Origin: Bacteroidota bacterium
GTDB taxonomy: Bacteria; Bacteroidota; Bacteroidia; Cytophagales; Cyclobacteriaceae
Length of the DNA stretch: 14,800 nucleotides
NCBI GenBank assembly: GCA_023431285.1
Contig: JAEYXN010000309.1
Span: 1 to 14,800, forward strand
Direction: 5' to 3'
The notes under the pieces were generated by a model that was given only the letters and a program-made list of their open reading frames with translations, was not told the DNA's origin and made no database searches. Positions within the stretch are counted from its first letter, which is position 1. Each line of letters opens with the position of its first letter. A program made the position numbers and the translations under genes. This document shows positions 1-6,912 of this stretch, piece by piece.

Positions 1-480
1 ACCCATCAGCGCACCTTTATTTTCGAAGATCTGGACGTAATTGATGAACGGAATCTTCGCTAATAATTCATATTCTCTGATCCATGTGCTCACCACAGTT
101 ACAATCTCAGCGACAGACATTTCTGCCACGGTCAATCTATGATCTGGAGAAAAGCAAACCACTTTGCAAATGCCGCGTTCACTGCGTGCAACGAAAAGGC
201 TATCCTCATTTAGGTTTCCTTCGGGAGTATCCTCCAGAATCGCTGCAAAGTCATTGGTGAAAGTATACGTTCCTAAATAATCAGGATTCAACTCACCGTT
301 CGATCGCTTGTTACCGGGACAGAGGTAACAAGTGGGCTCGTATGCTTTTCCTGACTCTTCGGTTACAGTTTCTACCTGGCCCTGCCATGGACGCTTCGCC
401 CGATGAGGTGATACCTGAACCCATTCTCCGGTGAGTACATTCAATCTGCGATGAGGGTGTTCGGTAAGATCAAAATCTAT
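1..480 (-). CDS. galT: Galactose-1-phosphate uridylyltransferase, N-terminal half (runs off the window; start codon reads ATA)
   Basis: Leloir-pathway enzyme that exchanges UMP between UDP-glucose and galactose-1-phosphate in the cytoplasm. The minus strand reads open for 160 codons to the window edge. It shows the family N-terminus EHPHRRLN...TGEWV..SPHR.KRPWQGQ, the zinc-site CxxC in CYLCPGNKR, and the FENKGALMG segment that in homologues directly precedes the catalytic HPH motif, which lies outside the window. Homologues begin with Met about one residue before the DFD/EHPHRR stretch. Here that codon (480-478) is ATA, and no ATG, GTG or TTG lies in frame between it and the upstream stop. 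The next in-frame TTG is codon 13 and would remove the conserved HPHRR. A galK stop codon sits 10 nt upstream, a normal galK-galT spacing, so the ATA is probably the original start position altered by one transition or a sequence error. Family identity is very secure; functionality is doubtful. Confidence 0.93.
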   Translation of the reverse strand, partial: MDFDLTEHPHRRLNVLTGEWVQVSPHRAKRPWQGQVETVTEESGKAYEPTCYLCPGNKRSNGELNPDYLGTYTFTNDFAAILEDTPEGNLNEDSLFVARSERGICKVVCFSPDHRLTVAEMSVAEIVTVVSTWIREYELLAKIPFINYVQIFENKGALMG

Positions 481-490
481 GCGGAGGAAA

Positions 491-634
491 TTATAATGTT
501 ACGATGTGTGTACCGGGGGAAACGGTTACGGTATAGGTCTGCGCCCGAATTCCAAAGGCTGCCGCGTACGCTGCGGCAATGGTTTGGATTATATCTTCAG
601 TATGCTCCCGCTGTACGAGGTTTATAGCCCTCCG
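491..634 (-). pseudogene. galK: Galactokinase C-terminal remnant
   Basis: About 47 codons on the minus strand end in TAA at 493-491. The translation contains AINLVQREH followed by an amphipathic stretch and a short hydrophobic end, matching the last segment of galactokinases (the GG.AINLV strand and the final helix). In intact galK a glycine-rich GG(C/A) motif precedes INLV. Here the reading breaks at that motif near 634: upstream codons belong to a different gene on the other strand. The remnant lies 10 nt before galT, as expected for a native galK-galT operon. The rest of galK is absent from this position, so the piece cannot encode an active kinase. Identification rests on a short match and on the galT neighbour. 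Confidence 0.6.
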
Positions 635-640
635 ATAAAA

Positions 641-1426
641 ATGGAAAGAAACACCTACACACTCCTGATTAGTCTAATTGCTGCTTTCGGCGGTCTTCTC
701 TTTGGATTAGATATTGCAATCTTTTCGGGAACGATTCCTTTCATTCAACCCTATTACGAATTGACGGAGGCTCAGCTCGGCTGGACCGGAAGTTCTCTGT
801 ATGTAGGTTGTATCATTGGTACCCTGATTACAGGACAGATCACGGACCGCTTTGGCAGGAGATTTCCTTTAATTATCGCTGCAGCGATCTTTATGTTCTC
901 GTCCCTTTTTATGGGATGGGCCTCAAGCTATGAGATGTTGATTTTCTGGAGAATTGTTGCCGGGGTTGGAGTAGGAGCAGCGTCGATGCTTTCTCCTTTA
1001 TATATCGCGGAAGTAAGTCCTGCCGCTATTCGCGGGAAAATGGTTTCCACAAATGCAAAGGCGATTACAACAGAGATCATACCTGTCTCTAATCAATCCA
1101 GACTTTCCTTTTCACTTTCCCAAGGTGGCGGAGCGGTAATGTACATCTCTAATCTGATCACCAGTACGGAAGAGGAAACCCGTGGAAGCTTTTCAGTGTA
1201 CCTGAATTCTGTAAAAACCATCCTTAACGTGGAGTCAACCACTCCGATTGAAACGGTCTATATAGCAGATCTCTCCGGACGTGTTGTGTACTCCGGACAC
1301 ATTCAACACGGAAATGGGTCAAAAACGGAGATTGATATCTCGGATTTGAAGCGCAACAGCATGTATGTCGTTTATGGAACGACCCGAGGACCGGGCCGTT
1401 TCTTCACCGCGAAGTTTATGAAATAG
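641..1426 (+). pseudogene. Chimeric ORF: truncated sugar-porter MFS transporter fused to a T9SS sorting-domain remnant
   Basis: The 261-residue ORF joins two unrelated parts. Residues 1-138 are the start of a sugar-porter family MFS permease (proton/sugar symport in the inner membrane). They contain the TM1 sequence LISLIAAFGGLLFGLD, the loop 2-3 signature GQITDRFGRR (65-74), and the loop 4-5 signature PLYIAEVSPAAIRG (119-132). Only about four of twelve membrane segments are present. Similarity stops after VSTN (residue 138, nt ~1054), where homologues continue into TM5. Residues 139-261 resemble the end of a secreted glycosidase-like protein with a T9SS sorting domain. The ATG at 641 matches the usual MFS start; the 45 upstream in-frame codons are antisense to galK and are unlikely to be translated. 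With the core of the transporter missing, no transport function is expected. Confidence 0.75.
1055..1426 (+). other. Fragment of a secreted protein with degenerate type IX secretion C-terminal sorting domain
   Basis: Residues 139-261 of the chimeric ORF begin with a beta-rich stretch containing QGGGAVMYIS, typical of the final strand of a C-terminal beta-sandwich in secreted glycoside hydrolases. They continue into a type A sorting-domain pattern: VYLNSVKTILNVE, where intact domains have VYPNPV..; then ADLSGRVVYSG, DISDLKR.SMY, and a final FTAKFMK. Both prolines of the usual PNP motif are replaced, a sign of decay. The parent enzyme is missing, and the piece has no signal peptide of its own, so it cannot be exported from here. 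The glycosidase origin is inference; the sorting-domain assignment is firmer. Confidence 0.65.
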
Positions 1427-1467
1427 CACCATCCCAGCCGGTATCCGTCCTTATTTGCACTTCTTGA

Positions 1468-1496
1468 TTGATGTTCGCAGATAAATGTTAATTTTC
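1468..1496 (+). promoter_or_regulatory. Possible Bacteroidota-type promoter for the tandem esterase gene
   Basis: TTG at 1468-1470 and TAATTTTC at 1489-1496 are separated by 18 nt. They approximate the Bacteroidota -33 (TTTG/TTG) and -7 (TAnnTTTG) elements, with one mismatch in the -7 box. The -7 box lies 17 nt before the ATG at 1514. Such short AT-rich motifs are easily matched by chance. Confidence 0.3.
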
Positions 1497-1513
1497 ATGT
1501 AAAGACACTTTAT

Positions 1514-3118
1514 ATGAAAATTAACCTCATCTCTATTCTTTTTCTTGTGATTCCTTTCGTCGCCTCTGCGCAGAAAGTGATCCCCCTGTATAAAGGAACA
1601 CCTCCGGGCTCCGAATCGTGGACCTGGAGTGAAGCTGAAAGCGATAGCAACGGCTGGCAGACAAAAGTCGTTTACAATGTCAGCAAACCAACATTAACAG
1701 TCTTTCAACCAGAACGGGGAAAGTCTAATGGTACTGCATTGATCATTGCTCCCGGTGGCGCCTTCCATGCGCTATCGATAAACAGTGAAGGTTTTGATGT
1801 AGCGAAATGGCTCGCGGCAAAAGGGGTGACCTGCTTTGTACTCAAGTATCGACTTGTACACATGAAGACTGAAGATCCCGTAACCGAGTTGTCGTCGAAA
1901 TGGGGAAAGCAAGAATTCCATGACGACAATAATGCGGTGATTCCTCTTGCCATTGCCGATGGTCGTGAGGCAATTAAATACGTTCGGGAACATGCTGCCG
2001 AATATGATATAGAACCCAATCGCATCGGCATTATGGGCTTTTCGGCTGGCGGCACCGTGGCGGCGGGTAGTCTGTTCGATTACGAGAGGCAGAACCGTCC
2101 TAATTTCGCTGCACCGATTTATCCATTCTTCCCTTCAGAAATGATCGGAACTGTCGATGCCCAATCTCCGCCGCTGTTTATTGTGACTGCCACCAACGAC
2201 GGTCTCGCGCTTGCACCCCATAGCGTAGACCTTTATTCCGCATGGCTGAAAAATAAACGCGACGCCGAGTTACACATGTACGCCCGCGGCGACCACGGAT
2301 TCGGTATGCGCGTTCAGAACCTGCCCACTGATAAATGGATAGAGCGATTTGCAGAGTGGCTGGAGGTACAAGGGTTGACTAAAGCTCCTGATGCCGCGCT
2401 AAAGCCATTCGCAAAGAAGGAGTTTGTTTACAATGGAGAAGTTCTTCCTTATCGGATTTTGTATCCAAAGAACTACAATAAATCAAAAAAATATCCATTG
2501 GTTCTCCTGCTTCATGGCGGGGGTGAGCGTGGCGACGACAATGAAAAACAACTTGTGCACGGGGCAAACATGCTCCTGAAAGAAACCAATCAGGGAAAGA
2601 ATGAGGCAATCATCATCGCTCCGCAGTGCCCGCAGGATTCTTACTGGTCCTCTGCTAACATCGATCGAAGTACACAACCTTTGACAATCACGTTCGACTA
2701 TAATAAACCTGCCCTGTGGCCTTTGGCTGCTGCGAATGAATTGGTTAAAACCATGGCGGATAGCGCAAGCGTTGACAAGTCCAGGATCTACATTACCGGG
2801 TTGTCAATGGGAGGGATGGGTACCTTCGAATCGGTATTCCGGTATCCAGGTCTCTATGCTGCAGCACTTCCTATTTGTGGAGGGGGCGATGTCAACGCTT
2901 ACGATAAGCGCGTTAAGGATACAAAGTTCTGGATCTTTCATGGTGCGGATGACGCCGTTGTGAATGTGAAATTATCCCGAGACATGGCGGCTAAACTTAA
3001 GAAAGTAAAAGTTCCGGTGAAGTATACTGAATACCCTGGTGTGAACCACAATAGTTGGGATAACGCATTCGCTGATCCGAATTTCATCAGCTGGATGTTC
3101 TCCCAGAAAAAGAAGTAG
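1514..3118 (+). CDS. Exported tandem two-domain esterase (two alpha/beta-hydrolase domains)
   Basis: This 534-aa protein has a Sec signal peptide (residues 1-19, cleavage near ASA-Q), so it acts in the periplasm or outside. Domain 1 (~25-285) is an acetylesterase-like hydrolase: nucleophile Ser177 in GFSAG, Asp229 in TNDG, His261 in GDHGFG, and an early APGGAF oxyanion-type loop. This subfamily includes acetylxylan and other carbohydrate esterases. Domain 2 (~300-530) is a second hydrolase of the feruloyl-esterase/LpqC/prolyl-oligopeptidase-like type: LLLHGGGERGDD loop, nucleophile Ser431 in GLSMGG, Asp480 in HGADD, His512 in GVNHNSWD. Both triads look complete, so two active sites are expected, plausibly for removing acyl or phenolic groups from plant polysaccharides; substrates are inferred. 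The gene is monocistronic and convergent with the operon to its right, sharing a terminator hairpin. Confidence 0.85.
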   Translation: MKINLISILFLVIPFVASAQKVIPLYKGTPPGSESWTWSEAESDSNGWQTKVVYNVSKPTLTVFQPERGKSNGTALIIAPGGAFHALSINSEGFDVAKWLAAKGVTCFVLKYRLVHMKTEDPVTELSSKWGKQEFHDDNNAVIPLAIADGREAIKYVREHAAEYDIEPNRIGIMGFSAGGTVAAGSLFDYERQNRPNFAAPIYPFFPSEMIGTVDAQSPPLFIVTATNDGLALAPHSVDLYSAWLKNKRDAELHMYARGDHGFGMRVQNLPTDKWIERFAEWLEVQGLTKAPDAALKPFAKKEFVYNGEVLPYRILYPKNYNKSKKYPLVLLLHGGGERGDDNEKQLVHGANMLLKETNQGKNEAIIIAPQCPQDSYWSSANIDRSTQPLTITFDYNKPALWPLAAANELVKTMADSASVDKSRIYITGLSMGGMGTFESVFRYPGLYAAALPICGGGDVNAYDKRVKDTKFWIFHGADDAVVNVKLSRDMAAKLKKVKVPVKYTEYPGVNHNSWDNAFADPNFISWMFSQKKK

Positions 3119-3135
3119 ACAGTAATTCGGAAATG

Positions 3136-3172
3136 ACCAGGAATCACGTGATGATTATTCGTGATCCCTGGT
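3136..3172. terminator. Hairpin between convergent genes, likely bidirectional terminator
   Basis: Arms ACCAGGAATCACG (3136-3148) and CGTGATCCCTGGT (3160-3172) pair at 12 of 13 positions around an 11-nt loop. On the plus strand they are followed by the pyrimidine-rich TCTCTCTT. The hairpin lies 18 nt after the stop of the tandem esterase gene and 35 nt after the stop of the oppositely oriented small-protein gene. The T-tract is weak on the minus side. Confidence 0.6.
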
Positions 3173-3206
3173 TCTCTCTTCAAAGGAGTAGCCAGTAAAA
3201 AGACTG

Positions 3207-3572
3207 TTACCGCCGGATCGAAAGCCTTTTAATCATAGCGTCGTTCAAGCTTTCAGAATACACGCCATACGCGTCGACAAGCACTCCCTTAATTCCATCA
3301 TCTGAGCTGATCGCATAAACAATACTGTTGTCATCAGTGCTCGACATTCCTTCAAAACGGTAAAACGCATTTACCCTAAATCTCTCTGGCTGAAGCTGTA
3401 ATTCCAGTGTAGGGCATTCGATTGAATCCGAGGTCAGGTTGAAATCGTGCGAGTAACCACGGGCCTTCAGCCCATTCGTGGCTTCCGATAAACTTCCGTA
3501 ATTCGTTTTCATAATTCTGAGGTTTATGTCCTGGCGAGGATCAGACTGTCCGATCACTGCTTTCATAGCCAT
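3207..3572 (-). CDS. Small conserved Bacteroidota protein (often mislabelled 'phosphoribosylpyrophosphate synthetase')
   Basis: 121-aa ORF. From residue 21 on (MKTNYGSLSEA..GLKARGYSHDFNL...) it matches, from memory, a family of ~100-residue Bacteroidota proteins that databases often call PRPP synthetase, although they lack the PRPP-synthase ATP and PRPP loops. Visible features are the helix near 25-40, the DFNL turn, the strand FRVNAFYRFEG, AISSDDGIKGVLVDAYGVY, and a basic C-terminus. No catalytic motif is recognised, so the function is unknown. Homologues usually begin at the second candidate Met (codon 21, 3512), so the first 20 residues may be non-native. The ATG at 3572 is preceded by an A-rich leader and is 33 nt from the flavin monooxygenase stop, so it stays possible. 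It is the last gene of the putative yceI operon. Confidence 0.75.
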   Translation of the reverse strand: MAMKAVIGQSDPRQDINLRIMKTNYGSLSEATNGLKARGYSHDFNLTSDSIECPTLELQLQPERFRVNAFYRFEGMSSTDDNSIVYAISSDDGIKGVLVDAYGVYSESLNDAMIKRLSIRR

Positions 3573-3605
3573 TGTTCGCTCTTCTGTTTCTTTTCTTAGC
3601 TGTGT

Positions 3606-4661
3606 TTAAACCGCCTTGCTCTTGACGCTTTCGCCGACTGCCTTTCTGACGGCAGGCGCGACTTTCGTTCCAAATAACTCCATTGACTTAAGAATATTCT
3701 TGTGGTCAACGGTTCCTACGCTCATCTGTGCGAGAAACCTGGTCTGTCCAAAAAGCTCATGCTCAAATAAAATTTTATCGATGACTTGTTGAGGGCTTCC
3801 CACCATGAGGTATCCTCTCTCAGATCGGTTAGCATCAAACTGGTCGCGATTCAGCGGTGGCCAGCCGCGCTCCTTCCCAATGCGGCTCATCATCGCCGCG
3901 TAAGCCGGGAAATATTCATCTCCCGCTTTCTGCGAAGTTTCGGATACGTAGACGTGAGTATTTATTCCGAGCTGTAACGCAGTCATGTCTTGCCCTGCTT
4001 CCAGTGCACTCCGTTTGTATAAGTCTACAAACGGTACAAACCGTTCAGGCATCCCGCCGATGATCGCGAGCGCCATAGGCAAGCCAAGTGTCGCCGCGCG
4101 CACAGCCGACTCAGGCGTTCCACCTACTGCCAACCAGATAGGTAATTTCTCGTGAAAGGGTCGCGGATATATTGCCCGTCCATCAATAGAAGGACGCATC
4201 GAACCTTCCCAATGGACTGTTTCAGACCGGTTCAATTGAAGCAACAAAGCCAGTTTCTCTCTGAACAGTGCATCATAATCTTTCAAGTCGTACCCGAACA
4301 ATGGAAAGGATTCAATGAACGATCCCCGACCCGCCATAATCTCCGCTCTGCCTCCGGAGATCTGGTCGATAGTGGAAAAATTCTGGAACACCCGTACAGG
4401 ATCATCAGAGCTCAGCACAGTGACTGCACTGGTGAGTTTGATATTCTTTGTGACGGCGGCAGCGGCACCTAACACAACGGCGGGCGCTGATACAGCATAG
4501 TCTGCCCGATGGTGCTCACCCACTCCAAACACGTCGAGACCCAACTCATCGGCTAGCTGTATTTCTTCCATAAGCTCTTTGATCCGCTGATGAGTAGTCA
4601 TCGCTTTTCCATTCACCTCATTGGGCTGCATATCCGCGAATGTGTAGATGCCAAGTTCCAT
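3606..4661 (-). CDS. LLM-class (luciferase-like) flavin-dependent oxidoreductase
   Basis: A 351-aa TIM-barrel protein of the bacterial luciferase-like monooxygenase superfamily. These enzymes use reduced FMN or F420 with oxygen on organic substrates. Diagnostic stretches are the N-terminal beta1 LGIYTFAD, GVGEHHRADYAVSAP (EHH at 49-51), TSAVTVLSSDDPVRVFQNFSTIDQISGGRAEIMAGRGSF (the typical LLM core, written here in full because all parts match), and LPIWLAVGGTPES. Length and architecture are normal for the class. Because Bacteroidota generally lack F420, FMNH2 is the likelier cofactor, but this is inference. The substrate cannot be read from the sequence. It begins 26 nt after the SDR stop and precedes the small protein by 33 nt, so co-transcription is likely. 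Confidence 0.88.
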   Translation of the reverse strand: MELGIYTFADMQPNEVNGKAMTTHQRIKELMEEIQLADELGLDVFGVGEHHRADYAVSAPAVVLGAAAAVTKNIKLTSAVTVLSSDDPVRVFQNFSTIDQISGGRAEIMAGRGSFIESFPLFGYDLKDYDALFREKLALLLQLNRSETVHWEGSMRPSIDGRAIYPRPFHEKLPIWLAVGGTPESAVRAATLGLPMALAIIGGMPERFVPFVDLYKRSALEAGQDMTALQLGINTHVYVSETSQKAGDEYFPAYAAMMSRIGKERGWPPLNRDQFDANRSERGYLMVGSPQQVIDKILFEHELFGQTRFLAQMSVGTVDHKNILKSMELFGTKVAPAVRKAVGESVKSKAV

Positions 4662-4687
4662 TTATATTCTTTTTGTTAAACTTCGTT

Positions 4688-5476
4688 TTATCCGTTGCCG
4701 TACATGTTCGACTCGCCTCCATCAATAGCGATGGTTTGTCCGCTGAGATAAGAGGCATCTTCGCTCAGCAGAAATGCCACCACTTTTGCAACTTCATCCG
4801 GAAGTCCAAGTCGTTTTGTCGGGTTCCGGTGTGCGTATTCTGCCTCGGCTTTCTTTGGATCATCAGGGTTTACTTCCCTGAAAGCTTCCGCCACCATCGG
4901 CGTCAGGATCGCTCCCGGTGCAATGGCGTTTGTGCTAATTCCATCGCGACCATATTCCAACGCCGCGTTTTTGGTCATCCCCGACACTGCGTGCTTACTC
5001 GCTACATACGCAACCTGATTGAGAACGCCGCGCAATCCGCCAACGGATGCTACGTTAACAATCCGACCATACTTTTGTTTCTGCATTACCGGGATAACGT
5101 AGCGCATGCCGTAATAGACACCCATAAGGTTGATGTCAATTACCTTTTTGAAGACGTTGACATCATACTCAGTCATCGGAGCCTGCCTGCCCTCAATTCC
5201 CGCGTTGTTATAGAGACCGTCAATGCGTCCAAAAGCCTTCGTGGTTTCTTCCACATAACGTTTCACATCTTCTTCTTTCGAGGCATCTCCGACAACTGTG
5301 ATTACTTTCACCGATGGAAAAGACCTGGTGATCTCATCCTTCGCCTCGAGAAGTGCCTTCTCATTGAAGTCGACAAGTGTCAGTTTTGCACCTTGTGCAG
5401 CCAATTCTTTCGCTGCCGCCAAACCGAGTCCCATTGCGGCACCCGTTATAATAATGGATTTGTCTTTTAAGCTCAT
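4688..5476 (-). CDS. Classical short-chain dehydrogenase/reductase (SDR), NAD-type
   Basis: 262 residues from the ATG at 5476 (MSLKDKSIIITGA), preferred over an upstream ATG at 5500 because SDRs begin a few residues before beta1. The Rossmann motif TGAAMGLG spans 11-18. Asp36 at the end of beta2 points to NAD(H) rather than NADP(H). NNAG is at 90-93, and the catalytic tetrad is Asn116-Ser144-Tyr157-Lys161 (YVASK). The C-terminal signature LSEDASYLSGQTIAIDGG is also present. It is a cytoplasmic oxidoreductase that interconverts an alcohol and a ketone; the substrate is unknown. It lies 51 nt after yceI and 26 nt before the flavin monooxygenase, suggesting consecutive redox steps or a shared stress role. 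Confidence 0.9.
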   Translation of the reverse strand: MSLKDKSIIITGAAMGLGLAAAKELAAQGAKLTLVDFNEKALLEAKDEITRSFPSVKVITVVGDASKEEDVKRYVEETTKAFGRIDGLYNNAGIEGRQAPMTEYDVNVFKKVIDINLMGVYYGMRYVIPVMQKQKYGRIVNVASVGGLRGVLNQVAYVASKHAVSGMTKNAALEYGRDGISTNAIAPGAILTPMVAEAFREVNPDDPKKAEAEYAHRNPTKRLGLPDEVAKVVAFLLSEDASYLSGQTIAIDGGESNMYGNG

Positions 5477-5527
5477 AATAAGTTTTTTGAAGTTGAACAT
5501 TCATTTTGTATGGCGGCAGGGCAGAAA

Positions 5528-6064
5528 TTATTGCTGCTTTACAAACTGCACTTCCGCTATAATCTTCACCTCATCGCTAACCAGCACACCACCTGTTTCA
5601 AGCGCCGCGTTCCAGTTGAGCCCGAAGTCTTTTCTGTTGATTTTTCCTTCGACAGTAAATCCGGCTTTCTCATTTCCCCATGGATCTTTATTGATGCCAC
5701 CGAATTCAACATCCAGCTTAACCTCTTTGCTGACGCCCTTAATAGTAAGGGTTCCGGTTAGTTCGAATTCTTCTTCGTCAACTTTCTTCAATGACGTTGC
5801 GCTGAACTTCAGCGTAGGGTATTTTTCCACGTCGAAAAAGTCGGCACTTTTTAAATGACCATCGCGTGATCCCTCATTGGTGAAAATAGAATTTGCATCA
5901 ATAGTGACTTCAATTGAAGATGTTGAGAAATCCACTCCATCTGATTCAATGGTTCCATCAAATTTCTGAAATTCACCTCTCACATTTGTGATCATCATGT
6001 GACGGACTTTAAATGCCAGTTCACTGTGCGTAGCATCAAGTTTCCATTTTGTTGTTGTTGCCAT
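5528..6064 (-). CDS. YceI-family lipid-binding (lipocalin-like) protein
   Basis: 178 residues spanning a full YceI domain: the start TKWKLDATHSELAFKVRHMMITNVRGEF, the middle RDGHLKSADFFDVEKYPTLKF, the TGTLTIKGVSKEV.L strand, and the closing NRKDFGLNW. Family members form a beta-barrel that binds polyisoprenoid chains (TT1927b, E. coli YceI). No signal peptide is present, so unlike E. coli YceI this copy should be cytoplasmic, as is common in Bacteroidota. It is the first gene of the likely operon with the SDR, flavin monooxygenase and small protein. Start ATG 6064 follows an A-rich leader. An FNR-like box lies about 100 nt upstream. Confidence 0.92.
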   Translation of the reverse strand: MATTTKWKLDATHSELAFKVRHMMITNVRGEFQKFDGTIESDGVDFSTSSIEVTIDANSIFTNEGSRDGHLKSADFFDVEKYPTLKFSATSLKKVDEEEFELTGTLTIKGVSKEVKLDVEFGGINKDPWGNEKAGFTVEGKINRKDFGLNWNAALETGGVLVSDEVKIIAEVQFVKQQ

Positions 6065-6108
6065 GTTCTTTGTTTAAATTCTTGTTAATAATCTTTGATT
6101 GTATAACA

Positions 6109-6116
6109 CAAAACTA
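6109..6116 (-). promoter_or_regulatory. Candidate -7 promoter element for the yceI operon
   Basis: TAGTTTTG on the minus strand fits the Bacteroidota -7 consensus TAnnTTTG exactly, 44 nt before the yceI ATG. No clear -33 TTG is present at the expected distance, which would suit an activator-dependent promoter. The FNR-like box centre is roughly 60 nt upstream of the implied transcription start. Confidence 0.4.
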
Positions 6117-6160
6117 CGGCGGAATATTCTGAATGCGCTTGATGCCTGATAAGAAAGAGA

Positions 6161-6174
6161 TTGATCCAGGTCAA
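6161..6174. promoter_or_regulatory. FNR-like palindromic operator upstream of yceI
   Basis: TTGATCCAGGTCAA matches the FNR/CRP-family consensus TTGATnnnnATCAA at 9 of 10 defined positions. It lies in the 258-nt gap between the co-oriented crp/fnr-like gene and yceI, and it is centred near -60 relative to the candidate -7 element, a classical class I activator distance. The rest of the gap (6065-6322) shows no gene. Confidence 0.55.
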
Positions 6175-6322
6175 GAAGACGGCCCTGAGCCAGTTGTAAG
6201 CTTAATTTCCTGTGATGCGCGACCTATTGCAAGGCTTGAAGATCAGACACTTGCAATAATGACAAAAGTCTCAAGGCCCGACGATAAATGATGCGCGCTT
6301 AGCTTATAATATTGATTTGTAC

Positions 6323-6904
6323 CTAAGATTTTTCTGAGACCTTTTTCCTGATCCTGCTCAGTGTTTCGGGTGTAATGCTCAGGTAGGATGCTATGTGCTG
6401 CTGAGCTGCCCGGCTCATAATGTCCGGCGCGATTTCCAGTAGCCGCAGATACTTTTCTTCCGCGGTCATGCTCATGTAGGCGATGACACGCCGTTGCAGC
6501 GCAACAATATTGTTCTGCATCAGCAGTCTGAAGTAACGCTCCATCAAAGGGACTTTTTCGAGTAGCTCCTCCATGGCTGACCTCGACAAGTGGAGGAGTT
6601 CACAGTCTTCCAGGGCTTCGATGTTGTATGAAGAATCTTCCCCCGAGAAAAAGCTTCCCATGTCGGAGATCCATCCACCTTCAAAGGCGAACTGTACAAC
6701 GTGCTCGCGGCCATCATCGTCGACAGTGAATGCGCGAAGCAAACCTTTCTCTACAAACGTAATGTATTTGCACGGATCCCCGGAGTTGAGGATGTATTGA
6801 CGTTTCCGCACTTTTTTTGGAATGAAGTATTGTCTGAGGATATCAAGGTCCTCTTTCGCAATCTGTACTTTTTGCAGAATGCTATCCGCTAAGTTATCGA
6901 ACAT
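6323..6904 (-). CDS. Crp/Fnr-family transcriptional regulator
   Basis: 193 aa. Residues ~10-120 form a cyclic-nucleotide-binding-type beta-roll (RKRQYILNSGDPCKYITFVEKGLLRAF...HVVQFAFEGGWISD). A dimerisation helix follows (~125-145), then a short winged-helix HTH (QQHIASYLSITPETLSRIRKK at the C-terminus, the recognition helix being PETLSRIRK). Only two cysteines are seen and not in the FNR N-terminal cluster arrangement, so it is not a 4Fe-4S FNR; the ligand is unknown. It lacks the full arginine/glutamate cAMP-site signature of E. coli CRP. It precedes the yceI block in the same direction and is the natural candidate to bind the FNR-like 14-mers at 6161 and possibly 6983. Start ATG 6904 gives the normal length for this Bacteroidota subgroup. 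Confidence 0.9.
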   Translation of the reverse strand: MFDNLADSILQKVQIAKEDLDILRQYFIPKKVRKRQYILNSGDPCKYITFVEKGLLRAFTVDDDGREHVVQFAFEGGWISDMGSFFSGEDSSYNIEALEDCELLHLSRSAMEELLEKVPLMERYFRLLMQNNIVALQRRVIAYMSMTAEEKYLRLLEIAPDIMSRAAQQHIASYLSITPETLSRIRKKVSEKS

Positions 6905-6912
6905 TCGTTTTT

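Noticed and set aside
506..640. N-terminal extension of the MFS chimera
   Set aside because: These codons are antisense to the galK remnant, and sugar porters start at the Met encoded at 641.
3207..3572. Small protein as a PRPP synthetase
   Set aside because: It is about one third of the length of PRPP synthetase and has none of its ATP- or PRPP-binding motifs.
4640..5470. Long plus-strand ORF (276 codons) antisense to the SDR gene
   Set aside because: The minus frame is a textbook SDR with all motifs. The plus frame has Cys/Phe/Arg-rich, low-plausibility composition and is a shadow.
6323..6904. Regulator as a true oxygen-sensing FNR
   Set aside because: It lacks the N-terminal cysteine cluster needed for a 4Fe-4S centre; only the broader Crp/Fnr family is supported.
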